Shown here one piece after another: positions 52,609 through 61,131 of a stretch of 64,000 nucleotides of DNA (the stretch's first letter is position 1; every line of letters starts with the position of its first letter). The translations under genes were made by a program, and so were the position numbers. The notes beneath the pieces were generated by a model. The model was given only the letters and a program-made list of their open reading frames with translations. It was not told where the DNA came from and made no database searches. The DNA is from an uncultured Algibacter sp. (lineage in GTDB: Bacteria > Bacteroidota > Bacteroidia > Flavobacteriales > Flavobacteriaceae). The DNA lies in assembly GCF_947495925.1 (NCBI RefSeq), contig NZ_CANMAU010000001.1, positions 473,523 through 537,522 on the forward strand, in the 5' to 3' direction.

Positions 52609-53850
52609 TTATAAAAAACTTGTAGGCTTCATAGGAATTGAAGAGTCTACTAATTTTGTTTTGTTTATTTTTTGTTTTCCTTTTATAAACCGTGCGCCTA
52701 GTACGTAGGCTTTAGCATTGTTTACCGCATCAACAGCTAGCAATTCTTCATCTTTAAAATACCAAACTGAAAAACTTGTTTGTTCCACTTCTTCTTTTCT
52801 TACTAAGACCTCGTTATAACCCCAAGAAAGTCCAACCATTTGAAGTTTAATATCATATTGATCTGACCAAAACCATGGAATAGCATTATACTCTTGTTCT
52901 TTTCCGCAAATAGAAGCAGCAGCAATTTTACCTTGATCAACAGCATTTTGAACGGATTCCAATCTCACATAACGTTGATAATGTGAGTTATAATGATAGG
53001 TGCAATCTCCAATGGCATAAATATTCTCATCATTAGTTTGAGTGAATAAATTAACTTTGATACCATTCTCAATGTCTAATCCAGCATTTTTAGCCAATTC
53101 GGTATTTACACGAATACCAACACCAATTACAATTAAATCGGCGTCATAACACATTCCATCATCACAAACAACTTGATTATAGCCATTCTTTTTGCTTATA
53201 GAAACTACATTTTTATTGGTTAGAACCTTAACTCCTTTTTCTTGATGTAGATCTGTAAAAAAATCAGACATCACTGGGGCTGTAACCCTTGCTAATACGT
53301 GTTCTTCGCGCTCTAAAACAACTACTTTTGCACCCAATTTATTAAGAGAAGCCGCAGTTTCTAAACCTATATATCCACCTCCAATAATAACGACACGTTT
53401 AGTTTTTGATGCATCAACAGCATTTTTAATATTAATGGCATCTTCACCCGTTCTCATGGCAAATATACCTTTAGGATCTTCAATACCTTTAATAGGTGGA
53501 ATAAATGGCCTTGCACCTGTTGATATGACTAATTTATCAAAAGCCTGAGCGCTTCCATCTTGTAAAGAAATCGTTTTATCAGCCCTATTTATACTGGTAA
53601 CTGTTTGCCCTAATTTTAAAGTGATATTATCATGCTCATAACTCTCTTTTGGTTTTAAAAGATTTCCTTCCAAATCTCCCTCTGTAAGATACGCTTTAGA
53701 TAATGGAGGTCTATGGTATGGTATCATTGGATCTTTGTCAAATAATATAATTTGGCCTTCCCAACCTTCACGACGCAGGTAAGACGCAAAATTGACACCT
53801 CCATGACTTGCTCCAATAACAACACATGTTTTATTTTTTGTGTCTGCCAT
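52609..53850 (-). CDS. Ferredoxin reductase (FAD, NAD(P)H) of the P450 operon
   Basis: The 413-residue flavoprotein belongs to the putidaredoxin-reductase type. It has the first dinucleotide motif VVIGASHGGVNFASYLR (residues 10-26; Gly-x-Ser-His-Gly-Gly is typical of this group), the STGARPFIPPI stretch near 110, the NAD-binding VVIIGGGYIGLETAASL at 153-169 with Glu at the strand end (VVLERE), and the FAD signature IYAIGDCTYH near 281. It moves electrons from NADH to the neighbouring 2Fe-2S ferredoxin. It starts 5 nt after the ferredoxin stop and ends 9 nt before the dehydrogenase start, so it is firmly in the operon. Confidence 0.94.
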   Translation of the reverse strand: MADTKNKTCVVIGASHGGVNFASYLRREGWEGQIILFDKDPMIPYHRPPLSKAYLTEGDLEGNLLKPKESYEHDNITLKLGQTVTSINRADKTISLQDGSAQAFDKLVISTGARPFIPPIKGIEDPKGIFAMRTGEDAINIKNAVDASKTKRVVIIGGGYIGLETAASLNKLGAKVVVLEREEHVLARVTAPVMSDFFTDLHQEKGVKVLTNKNVVSISKKNGYNQVVCDDGMCYDADLIVIGVGIRVNTELAKNAGLDIENGIKVNLFTQTNDENIYAIGDCTYHYNSHYQRYVRLESVQNAVDQGKIAAASICGKEQEYNAIPWFWSDQYDIKLQMVGLSWGYNEVLVRKEEVEQTSFSVWYFKDEELLAVDAVNNAKAYVLGARFIKGKQKINKTKLVDSSIPMKPTSFL

Positions 53851-53855
53851 AAAAC

Positions 53856-54164
53856 TTATTTAGCTACCTTAAACACAACACCATCTAAATCATCACTTAC
53901 TTGAAGTTGACAAGAAAGGCGACTATATTCGTTTGTTAAATCATCAAACTCTAGCATATCACTTTCAAGCTCGCTTGCCTCTCCTGTTTTTGATGTAAAC
54001 TCAGGCTCAACATGTACATGACATGTAGCACATGAACACACACCTCCGCAATCTCCATCGATACCTTTTACATTGTTCTTAACTGCCAGTTCCATAACCG
54101 ACCCTGAATTTCCCTCTACTGTAATAGTCTCATTATCACTTGTAATAAATGTAATCTTAGCCAT
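53856..54164 (-). CDS. 2Fe-2S ferredoxin (adrenodoxin/putidaredoxin type)
   Basis: The 102-residue protein has the vertebrate-type ferredoxin pattern with cluster ligands Cys39, Cys45, Cys48 and Cys85 (GDCGGVCSCATCHV and RLSCQLQVS). An additional cysteine, Cys43, lies within the loop. SVMELAVKNNVKGIDGDCGG and the acidic helix LESDMLEFDDLTNEYSRL match the surface used for docking to P450 and reductase. It starts 4 nt after the P450 stop and ends 5 nt before the reductase. It is the electron carrier between reductase and P450. Confidence 0.95.
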   Translation of the reverse strand: MAKITFITSDNETITVEGNSGSVMELAVKNNVKGIDGDCGGVCSCATCHVHVEPEFTSKTGEASELESDMLEFDDLTNEYSRLSCQLQVSDDLDGVVFKVAK

Positions 54165-54168
54165 TTCT

Positions 54169-55326
54169 TTATTTTTTATTAAATCTTACTGTTATACTAT
54201 CAAAACCAACCTTTCTCTTCATTTTGTCGATTTCCTCAATATTTTCAACACTCTCAATAATGTCCATTGAATCTACTTTCTCTGTTAAAGTAGTCATTAA
54301 AACTCTAAGTATTTGTCTCGCATGAGTAGCTCCTAAACAACTATGTTTTCCAAACCCAAACCCAACATGTGGGTTAATTTTTCGATCCAAAACAACCTCA
54401 TTAGCATTTTCAAAAACAGAAGCATCTCTATTTGCAGATGCCCAGCATAATGATATACGAGAATCGGCTTTAGCGGCATGTTCGCATACTTGAGTATCTT
54501 CTGTTACGACACGCCCCATTTGAGTAAGTGGAGAAAAATACCGAATAAGTTCCTCGATTGCAGTTCCTATTATTTCAGGATTATCCTGTAAATTTTGTAA
54601 TGACTTTGGATGTTCAGCAAAATATGCGATTGTATTTGTAACTGCATTTATTACCGTATCTCTTCCTCCTGCAAAAGTTAAAATCATAACCCCTTTAATC
54701 TCTTCCTTGGTTAGTTTTTTACCATCAACTTCTGATGAAAGAAGCACAGAGTACAAATCTTCTCCGGGATTTTCAATAGCCTTATCTATTTGCTCGTCTA
54801 TATAGTCATATAATATATTTGCTTTATCTGCATCTAATGCTGATTCTTCACTTCTAAAAACATGTGTTCCCCAAGAAATCCATAAATCTGCTTCAGAGTA
54901 TGGAATATTGAGTAATAGGGTTAACGCACGAGATTGAAGAACTAAAGAAAATTCACTGATCACCTCAACCGCATCTTTCTCTAGAACCTCATCTAGTAAT
55001 GATGAAATTTGCTGAGTTAATTTTGCAGTATAAACTTCCTCCAACGGCCTTTTAAACCAAGGCTCAACTAAATCTCTATATGACTTATGAGCAGGAGGGT
55101 CAACCTCAAAAGGAATTTGTCTGACGTCTCTAATATCGACTTCCGAAGGAATCACAATACGCCCAGGCACTGCTCCTGATTGAAATGTTTTCCAATTATG
55201 AGCACATTTCCTAACATCCTTATGCCCTAAAACCATCATTGCTGGATCATCTTGATCATTAATATAATCAACCCCTTTATCTAATCTGGCCTCCTCAAAA
55301 GCATCTGAAAATTTACTACTCTTCAT
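54169..55326 (-). CDS. Cytochrome P450 monooxygenase (class I, bacterial)
   Basis: The 385-residue soluble P450 shows the I-helix motif AGGRDT (219-224), the ExxR motif Glu259-Leu-Ile-Arg262 and the heme loop FGFGKHSCLG (323-332) with Cys330 as thiolate ligand. PFEVDPPAHKSYRDLVEPWF near 72-91 is the usual bacterial P450 region after the B-helix. In the I-helix the usual small residue-Gly-x-Asp-Thr is kept, so oxygen activation should be normal. It heads a five-gene operon with its ferredoxin, reductase, a Zn dehydrogenase and an esterase, and a divergent AraC regulator. This composition matches, as I recall, the flavobacterial CYP236-type 6-O-methyl-galactose demethylases of porphyran degradation. 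Family membership cannot be measured here. Confidence 0.93.
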   Translation of the reverse strand: MKSSKFSDAFEEARLDKGVDYINDQDDPAMMVLGHKDVRKCAHNWKTFQSGAVPGRIVIPSEVDIRDVRQIPFEVDPPAHKSYRDLVEPWFKRPLEEVYTAKLTQQISSLLDEVLEKDAVEVISEFSLVLQSRALTLLLNIPYSEADLWISWGTHVFRSEESALDADKANILYDYIDEQIDKAIENPGEDLYSVLLSSEVDGKKLTKEEIKGVMILTFAGGRDTVINAVTNTIAYFAEHPKSLQNLQDNPEIIGTAIEELIRYFSPLTQMGRVVTEDTQVCEHAAKADSRISLCWASANRDASVFENANEVVLDRKINPHVGFGFGKHSCLGATHARQILRVLMTTLTEKVDSMDIIESVENIEEIDKMKRKVGFDSITVRFNKK

Positions 55327-55388
55327 ATCTATACATTTTTAGGGTACAAAATTGTTATTAATCCTTTTATCATCACAGACGAATATTG

Positions 55389-55417
55389 TCAAATATTTGA
55401 ACTATATTTCCGAAATA
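55389..55417. promoter_or_regulatory. Two palindromes in the P450/araC divergent gap
   Basis: TCAAATATTTGA (55389-55400) is a perfect 12-bp palindrome, and TATTTC-C-GAAATA (55405-55417) is a perfect 6+6 inverted repeat. They lie 5 nt apart in the 126-nt gap, and the first contains near-consensus -7 boxes on both strands. Candidate operators for the AraC regulator. Confidence 0.45.
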
Positions 55418-55452
55418 AAGATGATTTAACATAACTTAGACCATATTGAGTC

Positions 55453-56298
55453 ATGAAAGCCATTAAAGAACATGTTTTTCAGCCCTATTTACAATCTTTT
55501 ATAACTACGGAGTACAAACAAGATTACTTTGATTCGTCATGGCATTTTCATATTGAATATGAACTCACTTATATAAAATCTGGTTATGGCACTAGGTTTG
55601 TTGGAACTAGTGCAGAACTATTTAATGCTGGAGATCTTGTTTTAATTGGGTCTCAGGTTCCACATTATTGGAGGTGCGATAATGCTTTTTATCAAAACAA
55701 AGGGTTGCTTGCAGAGAGTCTGGTTATACAATTTAATGATGATCTGTTTTTTAAAAATGAACTCCCTGAAATGAAAAACATTCATTTATTGTTAAAAAAA
55801 TCAGCAAGTGGGATTCTTTTTCCTAAAAGTGAAAAATATGAAACACAAATTAGGTCTCTTTTAAGCTCAAATGGCATGAACAGATTACTTGCTTTTTACG
55901 AACTATTAAATCAATTAAGTCAAGAAACCGAACACACCTTACTATCAACAACACAAGAATCTCAGTTTTATCAAGCTCAAGATAGTGTGACTTTTCAAAA
56001 AATATTGAATTATATTTTTAACAATCTACACCATGAAATCTCTCTTACTGAAATTGCTACGAAAGTACATATGAGTAAATCTTCATTTTGTAAATATTTT
56101 AAAAAAAGAACTAAAAAAACTTTTACGGAATATGTAAACAAACTCAGAATTGCTCATGCATCCAAATTATTATCAGAATCAGATTTAACCATCTCTCAAA
56201 TATGCTTTGAATCTGGTTTCAACAGTTTAAGTTATTTTAACAGGCAGTTTAAAAAGTATAAAAAAATAAGTCCAAAGGAGTACTCTAAACTACGATAA
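55453..56298 (+). CDS. AraC family transcriptional regulator
   Basis: The 281-residue protein has an N-terminal cupin-like sensor domain (HFHIEYELTYIKSGYGTRFVG near residues 32-52, FNAGDLVLIGSQVPHYWRC near 57-75) and a C-terminal double HTH of the AraC family: EISLTEIATKVHMSKSSFCKYFKKRTKKTFTEYVNKLRIAHASKLL near 195-240 and ISQICFESGFNSLSYFNRQFKKYKKISPKEY near 247-277. AraC regulators with this sensor respond to sugars. It is transcribed divergently from the P450 operon across 126 nt that contain two palindromes, so it probably activates that operon when the sugar substrate is present. Confidence 0.92.
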   Translation: MKAIKEHVFQPYLQSFITTEYKQDYFDSSWHFHIEYELTYIKSGYGTRFVGTSAELFNAGDLVLIGSQVPHYWRCDNAFYQNKGLLAESLVIQFNDDLFFKNELPEMKNIHLLLKKSASGILFPKSEKYETQIRSLLSSNGMNRLLAFYELLNQLSQETEHTLLSTTQESQFYQAQDSVTFQKILNYIFNNLHHEISLTEIATKVHMSKSSFCKYFKKRTKKTFTEYVNKLRIAHASKLLSESDLTISQICFESGFNSLSYFNRQFKKYKKISPKEYSKLR

Positions 56299-56318
56299 TA
56301 AGAAGTGAAGGTTCTGAG

Positions 56319-57872
56319 TTAGAGATTATCAATATTATAATAACCTCCTTTATTTTCAGTTCTATCCAAAGACTGCCTGATAATTAAATGCGCCACATTA
56401 ATCATGTTACGTAATTCGCAAAGTGAAGTAGTAATTTTAGACTCTTTGTAGAGATCTTCTACTTCTTCATAAATCACATCTAAACGCTTTATTGCTCTTT
56501 TTAAACGCTTATTACTTCTCACAATACCAACATAATCGCGCATTAAAGCCTGAAGTTCTTTTAAATTATGCTGAATTAAAATATGCTCTTCTGGTATCTT
56601 GGTTCCTTTGTCATTCCAATCAGGAATATCAACACGAATCATTGCATGATCTTGCTTAGATAATTTTTTAAAAATATTATGAGCATACACTAATGCTTCT
56701 AGCAAAGAATTAGAGGCCAACCTATTGGCTCCATGTAATCCTGTTCTAGAACATTCGCCACAAGCAAATAAATTATTAATGGTCGTATTCCCTTTCTTGT
56801 TCACCTTTATACCTCCACATAAATAATGAGATGCGGGAACAACAGGAATCCAATCGGTTTTTATATCAATATGATGTTCTAAACACTTTTTATAAATATT
56901 TGGGAAATGATCCATAAAAGCATCCATATCCAAATGTGTACAATCTAAATAAACGTGAGACTCACCAGATTTTTTTAACTCACTATCAATACTTTGAGAA
57001 ACAATATCTCGTGATGCTAGTTCGGCACGGTCATCGTAACCAGGCATGAATCGATACCCTTTTTTATTTCTTAAATACGCACCAAAACCTCTAACTGCCT
57101 CAGAAATTAAAAACGAAGATTCTCCTTCAACTTCGTATAAAGCAGTTGGGTGAAATTGGACAAACTCCATATCTTTTATACGTGCTTTTGCCCTGTATGC
57201 CATGGCAATACCATCTCCAGTTGCTATAACCGGATTCGTAGTATGACCATAAACACAGCCAATACCTCCAGAAGCCAATAAGGTGCTATTGGATTTTATG
57301 GTAAAAATTGAACCCGACTTTTGATTAAAAATATAGGCACCATAACATGCTAATTCCTCTGAATCTAAATCTTTTATATGGTGATTAGTTACCAAATCAA
57401 TAGCAAAATGATGTGGTAAAATAGAAATATTTGATAATTGATGAGCTTTACTTAATAAGGCACGTTCAATTTCGAAACCTGTAATGTCTTTATGATGGAT
57501 TATGCGATATTCAGAATGACCCCCTTCTTTTCCTAAATCGAACTTACCAGCATCATTAATATCAAAATTCGCCCCCCAAAGCAATAATTCTTCCAAACGA
57601 TCTGGACCCTCCTTAACCACCATTTCAACAACATCTTCTTCACAAAGTCCGTCGCCTGCAATTAAGGTGTCGTTTATATGTTTTTTAAATGAATCTTCTT
57701 CTTTGTTAGAAACAATAGCCACTCCGCCCTGAGCATACTTCGTATTCGATTCATCTTCATTAGCCTTGGTAACAATAACCACTTTTCTCTCAGGAAATTT
57801 CTCAGCTATTTTAACGGCAAAGGTTAAACCCGCCACACCAGAACCAATTACTAAATAATCCGCAGTCATCAT
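56319..57872 (-). CDS. nadB: L-aspartate oxidase
   Basis: NadB oxidises L-aspartate to iminoaspartate with FAD, feeding NadA in NAD synthesis. The 517-residue protein begins with DYLVIGSGVAGLTFAVKIAEKFP (FAD motif, residues 4-26), then the TKYAQGGVAIV stretch near 43-53, the catalytic HTTN-like TNPVIATGDGIAMAYRA region (about 211-228), EFVQFHPTALYE near 234 and RFMPGYDDRAELASRDIVSQSI near 272-293. The last 100 residues are the helical domain, with LCELRNM near 485. Its start is 1 nt from the nadA stop region, so nadA-nadB form one unit. Distinguished from succinate dehydrogenase by the partner gene. Confidence 0.95.
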   Translation of the reverse strand: MMTADYLVIGSGVAGLTFAVKIAEKFPERKVVIVTKANEDESNTKYAQGGVAIVSNKEEDSFKKHINDTLIAGDGLCEEDVVEMVVKEGPDRLEELLLWGANFDINDAGKFDLGKEGGHSEYRIIHHKDITGFEIERALLSKAHQLSNISILPHHFAIDLVTNHHIKDLDSEELACYGAYIFNQKSGSIFTIKSNSTLLASGGIGCVYGHTTNPVIATGDGIAMAYRAKARIKDMEFVQFHPTALYEVEGESSFLISEAVRGFGAYLRNKKGYRFMPGYDDRAELASRDIVSQSIDSELKKSGESHVYLDCTHLDMDAFMDHFPNIYKKCLEHHIDIKTDWIPVVPASHYLCGGIKVNKKGNTTINNLFACGECSRTGLHGANRLASNSLLEALVYAHNIFKKLSKQDHAMIRVDIPDWNDKGTKIPEEHILIQHNLKELQALMRDYVGIVRSNKRLKRAIKRLDVIYEEVEDLYKESKITTSLCELRNMINVAHLIIRQSLDRTENKGGYYNIDNL

Positions 57873-57873
57873 A

Positions 57874-58800
57874 TTATTTTGATAACTCCAACATACGTTC
57901 TATAGGTAACAAAGCGCGATCAATAATGGCTGGATCGACCTCTACTTGAGGCGATTCGTTCAACAAACAATCATATAACTTTTGCATGGTATTCATTTTC
58001 ATAAAATGACACTCACTACAAGCACAGGTATTATCTTCTTTCGCTGGAGCAGGCACCAACTCTGTATTAGGCATTTCCTGTTGCATTTTATGCAAAATAC
58101 CAGCTTCAGTAGCCACTATAAATTTCTGATCTTGATGTTCTTTTACGTAATTAATCATCCCCGATGTAGAACCAATATAGGTCGCCGTATCTAAAATATG
58201 TGTTTCAGATTCTGGGTGCGCTATAATCTTATAATCCGGATATTTTTTATGGAGTTCAATAAGTTTATCCATTGAAAAGGCTTCGTGAACAATACAACTC
58301 CCATCCCAAAGCAACATGTCTCTTCCTGTTTCATTTATAATGTATCTGCCCAAATTCTTATCTGGAGCAAAAATAATAGGCGTCTCTTTTGGAATAGATT
58401 CTACAATTTTCAAAGCATTAGACGATGTACAAACAATATCACTTAAAGCCTTTATCTCTGCAGAACAGTTCACATAAGTAATGACAACATGATTTGGATG
58501 TGCCTTGGTAAATTTTTTAAAAGCGTCAGGAGGGCAAGAATCTGCTAACGAACACCCAGCATTTAAATCTGGAAGCACCACTGTTTTTGACGGATTTAAA
58601 ATTTTTGCTGTTTCTGCCATAAAATGCACACCAGCAAAAACAATAATATCTGCATCCGTTTCTGCAGCCTTTTGAGACAAACCTAAACTATCTCCAACAT
58701 AATCGGCTATATCTTGAATTTCACCTATTTGATAATAGTGCGCTAAAATAACTGCATTCTTTTCCGCTTTAAGGCGTTTTATTTCTTTTACTAAATCCAT
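57874..58800 (-). CDS. nadA: Quinolinate synthase
   Basis: NadA condenses iminoaspartate with dihydroxyacetone phosphate to quinolinate, using a 4Fe-4S cluster. The start at 58800 ([24 protein letters not shown]) is chosen over an ATG eight codons upstream. The 308-residue protein has the cluster ligands Cys83 in [10 protein letters not shown], Cys169 in WDGSCIVHE and one of Cys259/261/264 in [13 protein letters not shown]. The HYYQ and [14 protein letters not shown] stretches bind substrate. Length fits the family. The gene precedes nadB on the minus strand. Confidence 0.96.
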   Translation of the reverse strand: MDLVKEIKRLKAEKNAVILAHYYQIGEIQDIADYVGDSLGLSQKAAETDADIIVFAGVHFMAETAKILNPSKTVVLPDLNAGCSLADSCPPDAFKKFTKAHPNHVVITYVNCSAEIKALSDIVCTSSNALKIVESIPKETPIIFAPDKNLGRYIINETGRDMLLWDGSCIVHEAFSMDKLIELHKKYPDYKIIAHPESETHILDTATYIGSTSGMINYVKEHQDQKFIVATEAGILHKMQQEMPNTELVPAPAKEDNTCACSECHFMKMNTMQKLYDCLLNESPQVEVDPAIIDRALLPIERMLELSK

Positions 58801-59019
58801 TTTAATCTTTGAGAATATTAACAAATACTAATGGTACAAGATAACCATTAATAAAGTTACAAATATCTTAATTAAAACCGTTAGTAAAATGCGAATTCCT
58901 TAAAAAATAGCATTGAATAGAAAACCTATAGTTTTTTTATTAAATCATTAAACTTTTGTTAAACAAACACTTTAATAATTGGCAAAACGGGAAACCTGTT
59001 TTAATAAAAAATCAACCTT

Positions 59020-60828
59020 CTAAGCCACAACAGACATGTTTTGAATATCTGCCTGTATTTCATTTAACTTTAACTCTGTCTTTTCAAGCTCATGCAATAT
59101 AGTCCCTTTTACATCCTGAAAACTAACCTTTAAATTGCTAAATAAACCTTGGTAATAGTTTATTCCAGCCATCATATTTTTAGTAAATGTTTTAAGATAC
59201 TTCTCTTCTTTCCTGTTCATAGCATACTTCGTCTCATCTAACTTATTCCTTAAATAATCCATATAAATATGAAGTTCTTTAATAAAGAAATTAGGACGAT
59301 CAATTCTGGAAACCATATTAGCTCTTCCATAAATATGATCTGTAATATTTTCGAGACTCATTACCTTCGAATAATAAGCCATATTTGGGCCAGGACAAAC
59401 AGAAACACCTTCACCTTCCACCTTAGTCTCTAATTTATATTTCAATAAAGCCGAGGTTCCTAAACCCACACAGGTACATGACTTTTCAATAATTTTATTA
59501 TACTCTTTTTGATAACCTTCTGAATCTAAATTTTGCTCATCAAGTGCTTTAATTTTTAAATATTGAAACTCTCTTGAGGCTGTGCAAATTCCGGTTTCTT
59601 TAAATTCTTTATTCATAGCCACAAACTTCTTAGGGCACGAACTCCCTGGTCTACCTTTATTAATCAAAGTCTGCTTTTCGGCGTCCTTAGTATTGTTTTT
59701 TAAATTATTAAAAGGAATACCTAAAGGCGAAATATCACTTAAATACAAATCTTGCTCTTCAGCTTTAGCAAGTTTATTTAAGGTTTTATCATCTACTGTT
59801 GTTGCTTCTGGCACTAATAAAAAAGGACTTCCCCAACCTACTGAATCCAACTCGTAATGATCCAATAAAAAAGCATGCTCTTCTTCTGTTCCAACTCCAC
59901 CTTGCGCTGTAATTTCAAAGGTTAATGGATTTGTTGGAATTTCTCTATTTTGATTTTGAAGTTCTTGATTTAAAACACCTTGTATAGCATCTTGCAACTC
60001 TTGTCGTTTCTCTTTAAACTCTGCTAAAACAGGCCCTAATAAATAGCCATCTGTAGCAAAAGCATGTCCGCCACAATTGAGACCTGATTCAATGCGATAT
60101 TCAGAAACCCAAAGTCCTTTTTTTGCTAAAAACTTCCCTTGAATAAGCGCCGATCTATAATCACTTACTTTTAAAATAATTCGTTTTTTAAGGTTCCCTT
60201 TTTTGTCTGGAAAAAAGTCGTCAAATTGACCCATATAACTATAAAGCCTAGGGTTCATACCCGCGGAAAGCACCACCGAAGATTGTAATTTACTATTTGC
60301 AAAACCCCTTAAAGCTGCATGAGCGTCGTTATATTCAACAGGTAATTTCTCGTCTTTTTTATAATTATCCTTATCGACTTTAGTCATGATATTAACATCA
60401 ATAGCTCCCATAACTAAATTCTTGGAAGCCCAAGCCTTAATTTCAGAAAAGTCAAATCCTCTTGATGTTAAATTTCTAAATTCTGCTTTAAGCTTAGAAT
60501 TATCAGGTAACATATGAATATAGGCTAAAAGTTCATCACCCTTTTTAGCAGTCATATCTTTTAAAGATTCAAACTTTTTATCAGCTAAATCACTAATTAA
60601 GTCTAAGTAGGATGTAATTCTCTTAGCTCTAAAATCTTCTATTTTATCAGTAATCTCATGGTAAGGGATCTCAAATTTCTCACTATACATCTTTCTTAGT
60701 TTCTCTAGTAAAATGTCATCAACTAGAGAAATAACCGAATCCATACCATACTGTGCCACTTTTAAAGGAGTATCAATTGTAAAACCTATTCCCATAACTG
60801 GGATATGAAACGAATGTGCTTTTTTCAT
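59020..60828 (-). CDS. Unrecognised 602-residue protein, TIM-barrel flavoenzyme-like with Cys cluster
   Basis: I cannot name this protein. The N-terminus IPVMGIGFTIDTPLKVAQYGMDSVISLVDD (residues 9-38) resembles the first strand of FMN-binding TIM-barrel enzymes such as nitronate monooxygenase or glutamate-synthase-like proteins. Residues 306-340 (ITAQGGVGT, then SVGWGSPFLLVPEAT) resemble the phosphate-binding and last strands of such barrels, and SGLNCGGHAF near 248-257 also fits. Six cysteines occur at 252, 398, 415, 451, 453 and 478 in conserved-looking settings (RPGSSCPKK, TGICTASRE, KSCTCVGLG, VSVCPGPN), suggesting an iron-sulfur or metal site. The C-terminal 100 residues are helical and charged. 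No signal peptide. It is divergent from ppc and lies upstream of nadA on the same strand. Confidence 0.55.
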   Translation of the reverse strand: MKKAHSFHIPVMGIGFTIDTPLKVAQYGMDSVISLVDDILLEKLRKMYSEKFEIPYHEITDKIEDFRAKRITSYLDLISDLADKKFESLKDMTAKKGDELLAYIHMLPDNSKLKAEFRNLTSRGFDFSEIKAWASKNLVMGAIDVNIMTKVDKDNYKKDEKLPVEYNDAHAALRGFANSKLQSSVVLSAGMNPRLYSYMGQFDDFFPDKKGNLKKRIILKVSDYRSALIQGKFLAKKGLWVSEYRIESGLNCGGHAFATDGYLLGPVLAEFKEKRQELQDAIQGVLNQELQNQNREIPTNPLTFEITAQGGVGTEEEHAFLLDHYELDSVGWGSPFLLVPEATTVDDKTLNKLAKAEEQDLYLSDISPLGIPFNNLKNNTKDAEKQTLINKGRPGSSCPKKFVAMNKEFKETGICTASREFQYLKIKALDEQNLDSEGYQKEYNKIIEKSCTCVGLGTSALLKYKLETKVEGEGVSVCPGPNMAYYSKVMSLENITDHIYGRANMVSRIDRPNFFIKELHIYMDYLRNKLDETKYAMNRKEEKYLKTFTKNMMAGINYYQGLFSNLKVSFQDVKGTILHELEKTELKLNEIQADIQNMSVVA

Positions 60829-60897
60829 ATATAAAATATTTAGACTATTAAATCACAGTAAACACTGGATTTTAGTGTTCATCATTTTGTTAATCGC

Positions 60898-60905
60898 CAA
60901 AAATA
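60898..60905 (-). promoter_or_regulatory. -7 box of the 602-residue protein gene
   Basis: On the minus strand TATTTTTG matches TAnnTTTG, 70 nt before the start codon. No -33 TTG at normal spacing. Confidence 0.4.
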
Positions 60906-60926
60906 TGGATGAATTCACTCCTATTA

Positions 60927-60942
60927 TATGACATATGTCATA
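60927..60942. promoter_or_regulatory. 16-bp perfect palindrome between the 602-residue gene and ppc
   Basis: TATGACATATGTCATA is its own reverse complement. It lies 99 nt before the start of the minus-strand gene and about 190 nt before ppc, near the minus-strand -7 box. The TGAC-N4-GTCA form suggests a dimeric regulator; its identity is unknown. Confidence 0.4.
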
Positions 60943-61131
60943 AGCCCTTGTATTCAAAATATGCCATTCCTTTGTAAAACTAAAATGAAAAACACGAGTA
61001 TTACGACCTATTTTTTTAATTATCATCAAATTAAATTCACTATCGATTGTATATCTGTAAAACTTGTAAAAAGCTATGAGGTTAAGCCTTTCTTTAGTAC
61101 TTTTATGCTCAATTTTCAACAGAATGATACT

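Noticed and set aside
54169..55326. P450 as CYP153-type alkane hydroxylase
   Set aside because: There are no alkane-pathway genes (alkB, rubredoxin, AlkL), and the AraC regulator, dehydrogenase and esterase suit a sugar-demethylation operon better; this remains untested.
60928..61131. 68-codon N-terminal extension of PEP carboxylase
   Set aside because: The extension shows no PEPC similarity, is rich in Cys and Phe, and lies over the palindromic regulatory region; the start at 61132 is more plausible.
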